Program-made: the position numbers and the translations under genes
Assembly: GCA_963631545.1 (NCBI GenBank)
Contig: CAVGRN010000047.1
Coordinates: 1 to 18,031 of the forward strand
Reading direction: 5' to 3'
Source: UBA1181 sp963631545
GTDB taxonomy: Bacteria > Bacteroidota > Bacteroidia > Bacteroidales > Paludibacteraceae
DNA length: 18,031 nt
Notes under the pieces: generated by a model
Databases searched by the model: none
What the model saw: the letters and a program-made list of their open reading frames with translations, nothing else
Told to the model about the DNA's origin: nothing
In this document: positions 7,182 to 15,752 of the stretch, one piece after another
Layout of the letters: every line of letters starts with the position of its first letter
Numbering within the stretch: the first letter of the stretch is position 1

Positions 7182-8303
7182 TTATTTTCCTTTGTACATT
7201 TCTTCGTAATATTTCTCGTAGTCGCCGCTCGTGATGTTGTCCATCCACTCCTGGTTGTCCAGGTACCAGCGAACGGTTTTCTCGATTCCTTCTTCAAATT
7301 GGAGGCTTGGCTCCCAGCCGAGTTCGGTTTTGAGTTTGGTGGAGTCGATGGCGTAGCGCAGGTCGTGTCCGGCGCGGTCGGTAACGTAGGTGATTAGGTT
7401 CAGGTCTTCGCCTTCTTCCCGCCCTAACAGTCGGTCTACCGTTTTAATCACCACTTTGATGATGTCGATGTTTTTCCACTCGTTGAATCCGCCGATGTTG
7501 TACGTTTCTGCCACTTTCCCTTTGTGGAAGATCAGGTCGATGGCGCGGGCGTGGTCTTCCACGAAGAGCCAGTCGCGCACGTTCTCGCCCTTGCCGTAGA
7601 CGGGCAGGCTCTTTTTGTGGCGGATGTTGTTGATGAAGAGTGGTATCAGTTTTTCGGGGAACTGGTACGGCCCGTAGTTGTTGGAGCAGTTGGTGACGAT
7701 GGTCGGCATCCCGTAGGTGTCGTGGAACGCCCGCACGAAATGGTCGCTCCCGGCCTTGCTGGCAGAGTAGGGCGAGTGTGGATTGTACTTGGTGTACTCG
7801 TGGAAGAACTCGTCGCCATACACCTTGTGGGCAGAGATGTTTGAGTCGATGCCTTCGGGGTGGGTCAGTTGCAGTGCGCCATACACCTCGTCGGTCGAGA
7901 TGTGGTAGAAGAGTTTCCCATCATATTTTTCGGGCAGGCTCTCCCAGTAGTTTTTAGCGGCTTGCAGCAGGGAAAGTGTCCCTAACACGTTGGTTTTGGC
8001 GAAGGTGAAAGGGTCTTTGATGCTGCGGTCCACGTGGCTTTCGGCGGCAAGGTGTATGATGCCGTCCACCTGTTCGTCTTTCAGCAGTTGGCCGAACGCC
8101 TCGTAGTCGCAGATGTCCATCTTCACAAACTTATAGTTGGGGCGGTCTTCAATGTCCTTCAAGTTGGCAAGATTGCCAGCGTAGGTCAGTTTATCCAAGT
8201 TGATGATCTTGTAGTCTGGATATTTGTTGACAAACAAACGCACCACATGCGAGCCGATGAACCCGGCTCCTCCCGTGATGACCACATTCCTCTTATATGC
8301 CAT
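7182..8303 (-). CDS. rfbB: dTDP-glucose 4,6-dehydratase
   Basis: A 373-residue short-chain dehydrogenase/reductase of the extended type. It converts dTDP-glucose to dTDP-4-keto-6-deoxyglucose, the second step towards dTDP-rhamnose and related sugars for surface polysaccharides. The NAD-binding motif is GGAGFIGSH (11-19). The catalytic Thr-Asp-Glu triad is in HISTDEVYG (T137, D138, E139), and the Y-x-x-x-K pair is Y179/K183 in SPYSASKAGSDHFVRAF. The substrate-side motif NCSNNYGPYQFPEKLIP is present. None of rfbA, rfbC or rfbD is in the window, so the pathway is split over the genome. A -7 box and a leader hairpin lie upstream. Confidence 0.97.
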   Translation of the reverse strand: MAYKRNVVITGGAGFIGSHVVRLFVNKYPDYKIINLDKLTYAGNLANLKDIEDRPNYKFVKMDICDYEAFGQLLKDEQVDGIIHLAAESHVDRSIKDPFTFAKTNVLGTLSLLQAAKNYWESLPEKYDGKLFYHISTDEVYGALQLTHPEGIDSNISAHKVYGDEFFHEYTKYNPHSPYSASKAGSDHFVRAFHDTYGMPTIVTNCSNNYGPYQFPEKLIPLFINNIRHKKSLPVYGKGENVRDWLFVEDHARAIDLIFHKGKVAETYNIGGFNEWKNIDIIKVVIKTVDRLLGREEGEDLNLITYVTDRAGHDLRYAIDSTKLKTELGWEPSLQFEEGIEKTVRWYLDNQEWMDNITSGDYEKYYEEMYKGK

Positions 8304-8358
8304 AAATTTTTCTTTTCTTAAAAGAACCTTTCAGTTCGGTTTTTATTGTGGAACGAAT

Positions 8359-8380
8359 CTGCCGAATTTCACCTCGGCAG
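8359..8380. other. hairpin in the leader of rfbB
   Basis: CTGCCGA (8359-8365) and TCGGCAG (8374-8380) form a perfect 7-bp stem with an 8-base loop. It lies between the predicted rfbB start of transcription near 8418 and its ATG at 8303. There is no T run, so it is not a simple terminator. Confidence 0.45.
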
Positions 8381-8420
8381 GGATTTCCGTGCGGCGTATC
8401 CCCGCTTTCCTCGTATCGGG

Positions 8421-8428
8421 CAAAAGTA
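8421..8428 (-). promoter_or_regulatory. Bacteroidota promoter -7 box for rfbB
   Basis: On the minus strand this reads TACTTTTG, a full match to TAnnTTTG. A TTTC lies 19 bases upstream as an imperfect partner box. Transcription would begin near 8418, giving a leader of about 115 bases. Confidence 0.55.
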
Positions 8429-8537
8429 CATAATTTTGTGAATCTACGAAAGTTGTGTCGCTATATTGCGTCCGCTGTCGTCCTATTTGTTGGCAATTTT
8501 CACATTCCTCGTTAGTCTTTGCAAGTTGGATATGTCG

Positions 8538-8545
8538 TATCTTTG
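8538..8545 (+). promoter_or_regulatory. Bacteroidota promoter -7 box for xseA
   Basis: TATCTTTG matches TAnnTTTG, 22 bases before the xseA ATG. A TTTG at 8518-8521 is 16 bases upstream, closer than the usual 20, so the upstream half is weak. Confidence 0.5.
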
Positions 8546-8567
8546 TCCGGAATTTTGATTTCAGGCT

Positions 8568-9800
8568 ATGAGACAAACGGTTACACTGAAAGCATTGCTG
8601 AGCGACGTGCGCCGAGTGGTGGAAAGGGGTTTCCCAACCACCTACTGGGTTTCGGCGGACGTGAGCGATGTGCGCGAGAACGCCAACGGACATTGCTACC
8701 TCGAGCTGGTGCAGAAGAACGATTCTTCGCGGCTTATCGAGGCTAAAGTGCGTGCCATCATTATGTCTAACACTTATTGGCGGTTGAAGCAGACTTTCTT
8801 CCAAGCGACGGGCAATATGCTTCAAACGGGTATGAAGGTGCTGGTGGAGGTTTCCGTCTCGTTTCACGAACTTTACGGACTCTCGTGCGTGGTGCAGGAT
8901 ATCGACCCGACGTTCACTATCGGGGATATGGCGCGGAAACGCCAGGAGACCATCGCCAGACTGAAGGACGATGGCGTCTGGGATATGAACCGGCAATTGG
9001 AGTTGCCCGAGTTGATTCGACGTATCGCAGTCATCTCGTCGGCGGGTGCGGCAGGCTACGGCGATTTCTGCGACCAACTCAACTCCAACGACCATGGCTT
9101 GCGTTTCTCGGCTACTCTCTTCCCAGCGGTGATGCAGGGCGACAAATCGGCTGCAAGCGTGGTTGAGGCTTTGGATCGAATTTATGCGATGCAAGATAAT
9201 TTTGACGTGGTGGTGATTATTCGCGGTGGCGGCGCGGCTACGGATTTGTTGGCTTTCGACGAGTACGAGCTCGCCTCGTGTGTGGCGCAGTTCCCGCTGC
9301 CGGTCATCACGGGTATCGGGCATGAACGCGACGAATCTGTTACAGACTTAGTCGCCCACACGCGTTGCAAAACCCCGACGGCCGTGGCTGCCTTCATCTA
9401 CGAGCAGATGCTTGTACAGGCTGATCGCCTTCAAGATGTGGAGGAAACACTCATTCGCCTTATCAAGGAGAAAACGGAGGACGAGAAGCATCGCCTATTA
9501 GATTGGGCAAGTCGCCTTTCCCGCGCATGCGCATACCGCACTTCGGCGGAGGAGGGGAAGCTGCCGCTGTTGCACCAACGGTTGGTTACATTGGCAACCG
9601 CCACCCTCGAACGTGGCAGACATAAAGTGGAACTCTGCGAAAACGCACTGCGACACCTCTCGCCCGACGAGATTCTGCGCCGAGGCTACTCCATCACCGT
9701 GGCAAACGGCAAAGTGGTGAAAAACGCTTCGCAACTTCAACCCGGTGATGCACTGAGAACAATTTTCTGCGAGGGCGAGATTTCAAGCATTGTGCAATGA
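8568..9800 (+). CDS. xseA: exodeoxyribonuclease VII large subunit
   Basis: A 410-residue large subunit of exonuclease VII, which degrades single-stranded DNA in repair together with several copies of the small subunit XseB. An N-terminal OB-fold domain (about 15-100, TYWVSADVSDVRENANGHCYLEL) precedes the catalytic domain. The family motifs are IAVISSAGAAGYGDF, VVIIRGGGAATDLLAFDEYELA and PVITGIGHERDESVTDLVAH, followed by TRCKTPTAVAAFI. The C-terminal part is the helical region that binds XseB, and the final RRGYSITVANGKVVKNASQL is also typical. No xseB is seen next to it, although xseB often follows xseA in this order; it is presumably elsewhere. thyA follows after 43 bases with its own -7 box. 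Confidence 0.97.
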   Translation: MRQTVTLKALLSDVRRVVERGFPTTYWVSADVSDVRENANGHCYLELVQKNDSSRLIEAKVRAIIMSNTYWRLKQTFFQATGNMLQTGMKVLVEVSVSFHELYGLSCVVQDIDPTFTIGDMARKRQETIARLKDDGVWDMNRQLELPELIRRIAVISSAGAAGYGDFCDQLNSNDHGLRFSATLFPAVMQGDKSAASVVEALDRIYAMQDNFDVVVIIRGGGAATDLLAFDEYELASCVAQFPLPVITGIGHERDESVTDLVAHTRCKTPTAVAAFIYEQMLVQADRLQDVEETLIRLIKEKTEDEKHRLLDWASRLSRACAYRTSAEEGKLPLLHQRLVTLATATLERGRHKVELCENALRHLSPDEILRRGYSITVANGKVVKNASQLQPGDALRTIFCEGEISSIVQ

Positions 9801-9809
9801 TTTTTCCCT

Positions 9810-9817
9810 TACCTTTG
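9810..9817 (+). promoter_or_regulatory. Bacteroidota promoter -7 box for thyA
   Basis: TACCTTTG lies 26 bases before the thyA ATG and 9 bases after the xseA stop. A TTG 17 bases upstream is a poor partner. It suggests thyA can be transcribed independently of xseA. Confidence 0.55.
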
Positions 9818-9843
9818 CGCTACCATATTAATTTTTGATTCTT

Positions 9844-10638
9844 ATGAAGCAATATTTGGACTTGTTGGATAGAGTCCTCTCCGAAGGCGTCGCCAAGGAG
9901 GATAGAACGGGTACCGGCACCATCAGCGTGTTTGGCCACCAAATGCGGTTTAACCTCGAGGAGGGTTTCCCTCTCCTCACCACAAAAAAACTGCATTTGA
10001 AGTCCATCATCTACGAATTGCTCTGGTTCCTATCGGGCGATACCAACGTGCGTTACCTTCAGGAGCACGGTGTGCGCATCTGGAACGAGTGGGCGGACGA
10101 GCAGGGGGAGTTGGGTCCCGTCTACGGGCATCAGTGGCGCTCGTGGCCCGACTACAACGGCGGGACGATCGACCAAATCGCTAATGTGGTGGAAATGATA
10201 AAGAAAAACCCAGATTCGCGCCGTCTAATCGTTTCCGCTTGGAACGTGGCAGAGGTGGACCGTATGGCTCTGCCGCCTTGCCATACACTGTTCCAGTTTT
10301 ATGTGGCAGACGGAAGACTCAGCCTCCAGCTTTACCAGCGTAGCGCGGACATTTTTTTAGGCGTGCCGTTCAACATTGCGTCATACGCCTTGCTGTTGCA
10401 GATGATGGCGCAGGTTACGGGGCTGAAAGCGGGTGATTTTGTCCATACTCTGGGCGATGCGCACATCTACAAGAACCATTTGGAGCAGGTCTACCTCCAA
10501 CGTACCCGCGCACCTCGTCCGTTGCCCGTTATGAAAATTAATCCTGAAAAAAAAGACATTTTCTCCTTCGAATACGAAGATTTCGCGTTAGAGGGATACG
10601 ATCCGCATCCGCACATCGCCGGCGTTGTGGCTGTGTAG
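9844..10638 (+). CDS. thyA: thymidylate synthase
   Basis: A 264-residue thymidylate synthase, exactly the length of E. coli ThyA. It methylates dUMP to dTMP using methylenetetrahydrofolate. The catalytic cysteine is C146 in LPPCHTLFQFYV; R21 (EDRTGTGT) and the R126-R127 pair (DSRRLIVSAWN) bind the phosphate. Further conserved blocks are LLWFLSGDTN, VYGHQWRSW, QLYQRSADIFLGVPFNIASYALL and DAHIYKNHLEQ. The ATG at 9844 gives the canonical beginning MKQYLDLL; an upstream TTG is not needed. It is followed by a hairpin terminator shared with the convergent carrier-protein gene. Dihydrofolate reductase, a common neighbour, is not in the window. Confidence 0.98.
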   Translation: MKQYLDLLDRVLSEGVAKEDRTGTGTISVFGHQMRFNLEEGFPLLTTKKLHLKSIIYELLWFLSGDTNVRYLQEHGVRIWNEWADEQGELGPVYGHQWRSWPDYNGGTIDQIANVVEMIKKNPDSRRLIVSAWNVAEVDRMALPPCHTLFQFYVADGRLSLQLYQRSADIFLGVPFNIASYALLLQMMAQVTGLKAGDFVHTLGDAHIYKNHLEQVYLQRTRAPRPLPVMKINPEKKDIFSFEYEDFALEGYDPHPHIAGVVAV

Positions 10639-10651
10639 TTCGGGGTATAAA

Positions 10652-10680
10652 AAAAGGACGCTTCAACGAAGTGTCCTTTT
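10652..10680. terminator. bidirectional terminator between thyA and the acyl carrier protein gene
   Basis: AAAAGGACGCTTC pairs with GAAGTGTCCTTTT (one G-U pair) around a 3-base loop, with A's on one side and T's on the other, so it works in both directions. It lies 13 bases after the thyA stop and 22 bases after the stop of the carrier-protein gene. Confidence 0.88.
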
Positions 10681-10702
10681 GGATGCGACGAAACCGTCGG
10701 TT

Positions 10703-10945
10703 TTAGGCCGCTCTTTCCTGAAGGAAATTGTACAAGTCGCCGAACGTTTGGATGGTTGGCATCTCCTGTGCTGTGATTTTCACCTTGAACTCCTCCTCAA
10801 TCAGCGCAACCAAATCCACCAAGCTCAAGCTATCCAAGTTCAGCGTGGCTTTGATGTTCTTGTCTGCCGAAATCTCCTCAGCATCTACCTCAAACTCATC
10901 GGCCAAAACCGTATTTACTTTACTAATCAATTCATTCTTATCCAT
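10703..10945 (-). CDS. acyl carrier protein-like protein, non-canonical
   Basis: An 80-residue four-helix carrier protein. Ser39 in LNLDSLSLVDLV is the expected attachment site for phosphopantetheine. The following helix, ALIEEEFKVKI, and a C-terminal helix (TFGDLYNFLQ) fit the family. It is not the housekeeping AcpP: it has NLDSLSLVDL in place of the almost invariant GADSLDTVEL, and no fatty-acid gene is beside it. Carrier proteins of this kind serve specialised acyl transfers such as aryl polyenes, sphingolipids or lipid modifications; which one applies is not visible. The frame extends back to 10978, but MDKNELISKV at 10945 is the family-like start. It stands alone, converging on thyA. Confidence 0.85.
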   Translation of the reverse strand: MDKNELISKVNTVLADEFEVDAEEISADKNIKATLNLDSLSLVDLVALIEEEFKVKITAQEMPTIQTFGDLYNFLQERAA

Positions 10946-11070
10946 ATCTTTTTCTCTTAATAAAATTTCACGATGCAAAATTCGTTTAATTTAATCACCC
11001 TACCAAACTTTTTGCACATATAATATGTCACATATTTCTTCGTTTTAGGTGCAAATTTGCTTTGTTTTAT

Positions 11071-11078
11071 TATTTTTG
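11071..11078 (+). promoter_or_regulatory. possible -7 box for the AraC-type regulator gene
   Basis: TATTTTTG matches TAnnTTTG, 18 bases before the ATG. The region is AT-rich and no TTTG box lies at 20 bases upstream, so chance is a fair alternative. Confidence 0.4.
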
Positions 11079-11096
11079 TGGGCAATATAAGAAATT

Positions 11097-11993
11097 ATGA
11101 ACCATAGAACGGAAAATTTGAATATAATTTCCTTGGATGATTTCCGGCGGATCCCTTCCGTCTCCATCTTCGAGGATGATGTATTGGTGCTGCGGGCGGA
11201 TGATATCCCCTACATTCCGAAGCCCAAGTACCCTGTGCGTATCAAGTATTTCATCTTCGTATTCTGTACGTCTGGCTCGGTGCAGTTCTCTATCGATACC
11301 ACTCCTTTCAGTATCAAGGCGAATGAGTTCTTGCTGATGGCTTCGGATTGCGTGATGGAGTTTTACGAACTCAACAACTTTAAAGGCACTTTCCTCGTCG
11401 TTTCCCATAAGTATATGAAAAATATCACCACGCAGTGCGCCGCTATATGGAAACGCCTCGCCTGTATTGCCAAAGAGGCGGTGCATGCGGTGGCGGCTAC
11501 CGAAAAGTGTGTGGTTTCGGAATACATGGACAAACTTGCGAGATGTTGCAAGGACGAGAGCATCGTCTTCCGCCGCGAAATCATTTTGCACCAAATCCTA
11601 TCGTTCTTGCACGAACTCTGCGGCTTTGAGTCGGTGGTTAACGTGGAAACCAACAAACTCTCGCTCGACCGTAACCACGAGATTTACAGCGAATTTGTGA
11701 AAATGGTGATTCACAATTTCCGCAAGGAACACTCCGTCGCTTTTTATGCGGAGCAAATGGGACTGACGCCAAAATACCTTTCCATCTCTGTGAAGGCGGC
11801 GTCGGGCAAGACTCCGAGCGAGTGCATCCAGAAATTCCTTATTCAGGAGGCAATGGTGTTGCTGAAAAACACGAATCTTGCCATCAAGGAAATTGTTACG
11901 GAACTGAACTTCCCGACTGCCACGTTCTTCTGCCGATATTTCAAACGTAGCACGGGAATGTCTCCCAACGAATATCGTACTAAATCATTATAG
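11097..11993 (+). CDS. AraC family transcriptional regulator
   Basis: A 298-residue regulator. Residues about 45-105 form a cupin-like sensor half (FIFVFCTSGSVQFSIDTTPF, then FLLMASDCVMEFYEL). Residues about 195-298 form the AraC DNA-binding domain with two helix-turn-helix units: HSVAFYAEQMGLTPKYLSISVKAASG and IKEIVTELNFPTATFFCRYFKRSTG, ending MSPNEYR. The ligand is unknown. Many Bacteroidota proteins of this layout respond to redox or lipophilic signals, but nothing in the sequence decides this. It lies 33 bases before the exported DsrE-like gene and 150 bases after the divergent carrier-protein gene, so either could be its target. The last two genes of the set are close enough for one transcript. 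Confidence 0.93.
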   Translation: MNHRTENLNIISLDDFRRIPSVSIFEDDVLVLRADDIPYIPKPKYPVRIKYFIFVFCTSGSVQFSIDTTPFSIKANEFLLMASDCVMEFYELNNFKGTFLVVSHKYMKNITTQCAAIWKRLACIAKEAVHAVAATEKCVVSEYMDKLARCCKDESIVFRREIILHQILSFLHELCGFESVVNVETNKLSLDRNHEIYSEFVKMVIHNFRKEHSVAFYAEQMGLTPKYLSISVKAASGKTPSECIQKFLIQEAMVLLKNTNLAIKEIVTELNFPTATFFCRYFKRSTGMSPNEYRTKSL

Positions 11994-12026
11994 GTTGAAT
12001 ATCAATGGCTAAAAATCAAATTTGAT

Positions 12027-12452
12027 ATGAAAAAATTTCTAATTTCCCTTTGTGGCTTGATGTTGGCGTTCTCGCAACTATCCGCTCAGATTTTGGAAAG
12101 CGAGAAGGTGCGCTACAACAATCCCGATGAACCGAAAAGCATCGGCATCGTGCTCTATTCTAACGATGTGGAAACCGTTTTTAACGCATTTCGCCTCGCT
12201 TGCTATTCGCAAGAGTGGGACAATAAAGTGCAGATTTTCCTCCTTGGCAAGGGGGTGGAGTTGGAGGCTTTGATGAAGGATAACGAAGACATCCGTCAGC
12301 AGGTTGAGAAGTTTATCGACTTGGGCGGTGTGCTTATGGGCTGTCAAACGTGCTTTCAGTCGCGCCAGGCGGGTTCGAAAATCTGTAAGGTCGGCTGCAT
12401 TCAAGACCTTTATGATGTGGTCAAGAAAAACCAAATCGTCTTGACGTTCTAA
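12027..12452 (+). CDS. exported DsrE/DsrF-like protein
   Basis: A 141-residue protein with a signal peptide (MKKFLISLCGLMLAFSQLSA, residues 1-20) and then a DsrE/DsrF/TusD-like fold: IGIVLYSNDVETVFNAFRLA (a Rossmann-like strand-helix start) and VQIFLLGKGVELEALM. The C-terminal part holds C106 and C109 (MGCQTCFQSRQ), at the place where the family carries its sulfur-handling cysteine, plus C120 and C124. DsrE-type proteins pass sulfur as persulfide in the cytoplasm; a signal peptide puts this one in the periplasm, where four cysteines could form disulfides or bind metal or sulfur. That role is inference. It lies between the AraC regulator and argC, with gaps of 33 and 45 bases. Confidence 0.88.
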   Translation: MKKFLISLCGLMLAFSQLSAQILESEKVRYNNPDEPKSIGIVLYSNDVETVFNAFRLACYSQEWDNKVQIFLLGKGVELEALMKDNEDIRQQVEKFIDLGGVLMGCQTCFQSRQAGSKICKVGCIQDLYDVVKKNQIVLTF

Positions 12453-12497
12453 TGTGATGAACATTCTATAATATATTGTAAACCAAAAAGATAAAAT

Positions 12498-13460
12498 ATG
12501 ATAAAAGTAGGAATCATCGGAGGCGCTGGCTACACGGCTGGCGAGTTGCTCCGCATTTTGTTGAACCATCCTCAGGTGGAAATCTCTTTCGTAAATAGTA
12601 GCAGCAACGCCGGAAACAAGCTGTATGACGTGCACGAGGGACTATTCGGCGAAACCGAAATCACTTTCACGGACGAACTCCCGTTGGATAGAATCGATGC
12701 TATGTTCATCTGCTCCGGCCATGGCGACAGCCGCAAGTTCCTCGAGTCGCACAATGTCCCTTCCTCTGTGAAGATTATCGACCTTTCACAGGATTACCGC
12801 AATGAGAGCGATGGGTTTGTTTACGGCTTGCCCGAGGTGAACCGCGACCGTATCCGCAAGGCTACGAAAATAGCGAACCCTGGCTGTTTTGCGACTGCTA
12901 TTCAGATTGGTTTGCTCCCCTTGGCTGCCAAGGGTTTGATTAAGGGCGAAGTGCATACCAACGGTATCACGGGGTCGACAGGTGCGGGTGTAAAGCCGGG
13001 GGCAACGTCGCATTTCAGCTGGCGAAACAACAATATCTCTATATATAAGGCGTTCACCCACCAGCATTTGCTTGAAATCAACCAGACGATGCGCCAGTTG
13101 CAGCCAAATTTTGACTATGCCATTAATTTCCTCCCAGTGAGAGGCGATTTCGCCCGCGGAATCTTCGTCTCTTCCTACACGGAGTGCGATTTGACGATTG
13201 AGGAAATCCAGCAGATATATAAAGATTTCTACAAGGATGCGGCTTTTACGTTCGTTATGGATGCGAATCCCGACCTCAAACAGGTGGTTAACACCAACAA
13301 GGGCATCGTGCATATTGAAAAGCATGGCTCGAAGTTGCTCGTCATTTCAATGATAGACAATCTTCTGAAGGGCGCTTCAGGGCAGGCTGTCCAAAACTTT
13401 AATCTAATGTTTGGGTTGGATGAGACTACTGGGTTGAAGCTGAAACCGAGTGCTTTTTAA
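12498..13460 (+). CDS. argC: N-acetyl-gamma-glutamyl-phosphate reductase
   Basis: A 320-residue enzyme of arginine biosynthesis that reduces N-acetylglutamyl-5-phosphate (N-succinyl in some Bacteroidota) to the semialdehyde using NADPH. The nucleotide-binding motif is GIIGGAGYTAGELLRIL (5-21). The catalytic cysteine is C130 in IANPGCFATAIQ, and GITGSTGAGVKPG and LPVRGDFARGI are the other active-site blocks. It is full length. The start is the only sensible ATG before the glycine-rich motif. No other arg gene is adjacent, unlike the arg clusters usual in the phylum. A terminator follows and then the rRNA operon. An arginine-pathway gene after a DsrE-like gene has no obvious logic, so the pairing may be accidental. 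Confidence 0.97.
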   Translation: MIKVGIIGGAGYTAGELLRILLNHPQVEISFVNSSSNAGNKLYDVHEGLFGETEITFTDELPLDRIDAMFICSGHGDSRKFLESHNVPSSVKIIDLSQDYRNESDGFVYGLPEVNRDRIRKATKIANPGCFATAIQIGLLPLAAKGLIKGEVHTNGITGSTGAGVKPGATSHFSWRNNNISIYKAFTHQHLLEINQTMRQLQPNFDYAINFLPVRGDFARGIFVSSYTECDLTIEEIQQIYKDFYKDAAFTFVMDANPDLKQVVNTNKGIVHIEKHGSKLLVISMIDNLLKGASGQAVQNFNLMFGLDETTGLKLKPSAF

Positions 13461-13522
13461 AAAATAATGTTGTCTCGGAGGTCGATTTTACCATAACTTG
13501 GCTTCCAGAAAATTGTCTTAGA

Positions 13523-13554
13523 CCCCCGATGGAATCCATTCTTTCGGGGGTTTT
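13523..13554 (+). terminator. rho-independent terminator after argC
   Basis: CCCCCGA (13523-13529) pairs with TCGGGGG (13544-13550), followed by TTTT. It insulates argC from the rRNA operon. Confidence 0.85.
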
Positions 13555-13659
13555 GCTTGGACAATGTTTCCATTGAAATTTTATCAGGAATTTTAATTTC
13601 TTGATTATCAGTGTAAAAAAAAATATCTTCATTTTTCTTGAAAAATATGTTCTAAAACA

Positions 13660-13691
13660 TTTGGTCGGTAAGGAGAAACTCGCTACTTTTG
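13660..13691 (+). promoter_or_regulatory. rRNA operon promoter
   Basis: TTTG (13660-13663) and TACTTTTG (13684-13691) are separated by exactly 20 bases, the same layout as the rpmB promoter. The preceding 100 bases are AT-rich, as expected for an upstream element. Transcription should begin near 13695 in a GC-rich sequence, about 200 bases before the 16S. The 438 bases between argC and 16S hold this promoter, the terminator and the leader; I see nothing gene-like in them. Confidence 0.82.
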
Positions 13692-13694
13692 CAC

Positions 13695-13898
13695 TCGCTT
13701 TCGGAGGGGAGCACGGACGCAGGGCGGAGGCCCGGCGGGCTGGCAAGGAGAGAGATCTTTGAGGAATTTGATCGAGACAGGAAGCATAAGCAGCAAGGAA
13801 AGGCCGGTCGGGGAGACCTGACCGAGACCGTCAATAAAGTGCAGGAAATTCGATGCGGACCTGGGCCTATAAGGAAAAGACAAACAAAAGCAATTCAT
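13695..13898 (+). other. rRNA leader with boxA-like element and GAGA-capped hairpin
   Basis: GATCTTTGA at 13754-13762 resembles the boxA antitermination signal (C-T-C/T-T-T-G-A core). It is followed after 43 bases by a hairpin, GGTCGGG and CCTGACC with a GAGA tetraloop (13806-13823; one G-U pair). The same combination precedes the 23S. GCGGACC at 13855-13861 is complementary to GGTCCGC at 15436-15442 beyond the 16S and might form part of the processing stem. Confidence 0.65.
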
Positions 13899-15424
<1,526 letters not shown>

Positions 15425-15520
15425 TGGAGGGCGAGGGTCCGCGGATTCTGCGGACGGTCTTTCGGCCCATCCTTGCGCTGCCTGTACCGGTCGAGGCACA
15501 ACGGGTGCGCTTGCGCCGCC
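15425..15520 (+). other. 16S-tRNA-Ile spacer
   Basis: The spacer holds a local hairpin (GTCCGC and GCGGAC around GGATTCT, 15437-15455). It also has arms complementary to the 16S leader (GGTCCGC at 15436-15442, GGCCCA at 15464-15469), which suggests a processing region. No gene is seen. Confidence 0.55.
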
Positions 15521-15594
15521 AGTCCCATAGCTCAGTTGGTCAGAGCGCCACACTGATAATGTGGAGGTCGGCGGTTCAACTCCGCCTGGGACTA
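15521..15594 (+). tRNA. tRNA-Ile (GAT)
   Basis: A 74-base tRNA. The acceptor stem AGTCCCA pairs with TGGGACT and the discriminator is A. The anticodon stem CCACA/TGTGG carries a CTGATAA loop with anticodon GAT. The T arm is GGCGG-TTCAACT-CCGCC. CCA is not encoded. It lies in the usual rRNA spacer position and reads isoleucine codons ATC and ATT. Confidence 0.98.
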
Positions 15595-15595
15595 C

Positions 15596-15670
15596 GGGGG
15601 ATTAGCTCAGTTGGCTCAGAGCACCTGCCTTGCACGCAGGGGGTCAAGGGTTCGAGCCCCTTATCCTCCA
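15596..15670 (+). tRNA. tRNA-Ala (TGC)
   Basis: A 75-base tRNA. The acceptor GGGGGAT pairs with ATCCTCC (one G-U pair) and the discriminator is A. The anticodon stem CCTGC/GCAGG carries a CTTGCAC loop with anticodon TGC. The T arm is AAGGG-TTCGAGC-CCCTT. It starts only 1 base after tRNA-Ile, and CCA is not encoded. Confidence 0.98.
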
Positions 15671-15752
15671 CTGGTGAAGATCTTTGACAAGTTTGGAAGA
15701 AACGAGTAACGAGGAGCGGAGCGGGCCGTCGGGAGACCGTCGGCCGTCCGCA
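15671..15752 (+). other. tRNA-Ala-23S spacer with second boxA-like element and GAGA hairpin
   Basis: GATCTTTGA at 15679-15687 repeats the leader motif. The alignment continues as three free bases, RTTTG, three free bases, then GARAC. A hairpin at 15724-15745 (GGCCG-T-CGG, GAGA loop, CCG-T-CGGCC) matches the leader hairpin in loop and in distance from the boxA (36 against 43 bases). It probably re-arms antitermination before the 23S. Confidence 0.65.

Noticed and set aside
8343..9323. A 326-codon open frame on the minus strand opposite xseA
   Set aside because: It is the shadow of xseA, rich in His, Arg and Gln with no recognisable domain; xseA has full family motifs in the other strand.
12078..12635. 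A 185-codon minus-strand frame opposite the DsrE-like gene
   Set aside because: It spans a gene end and an intergenic gap, has no start signals, and mirrors the codon pattern of the genes on the plus strand.
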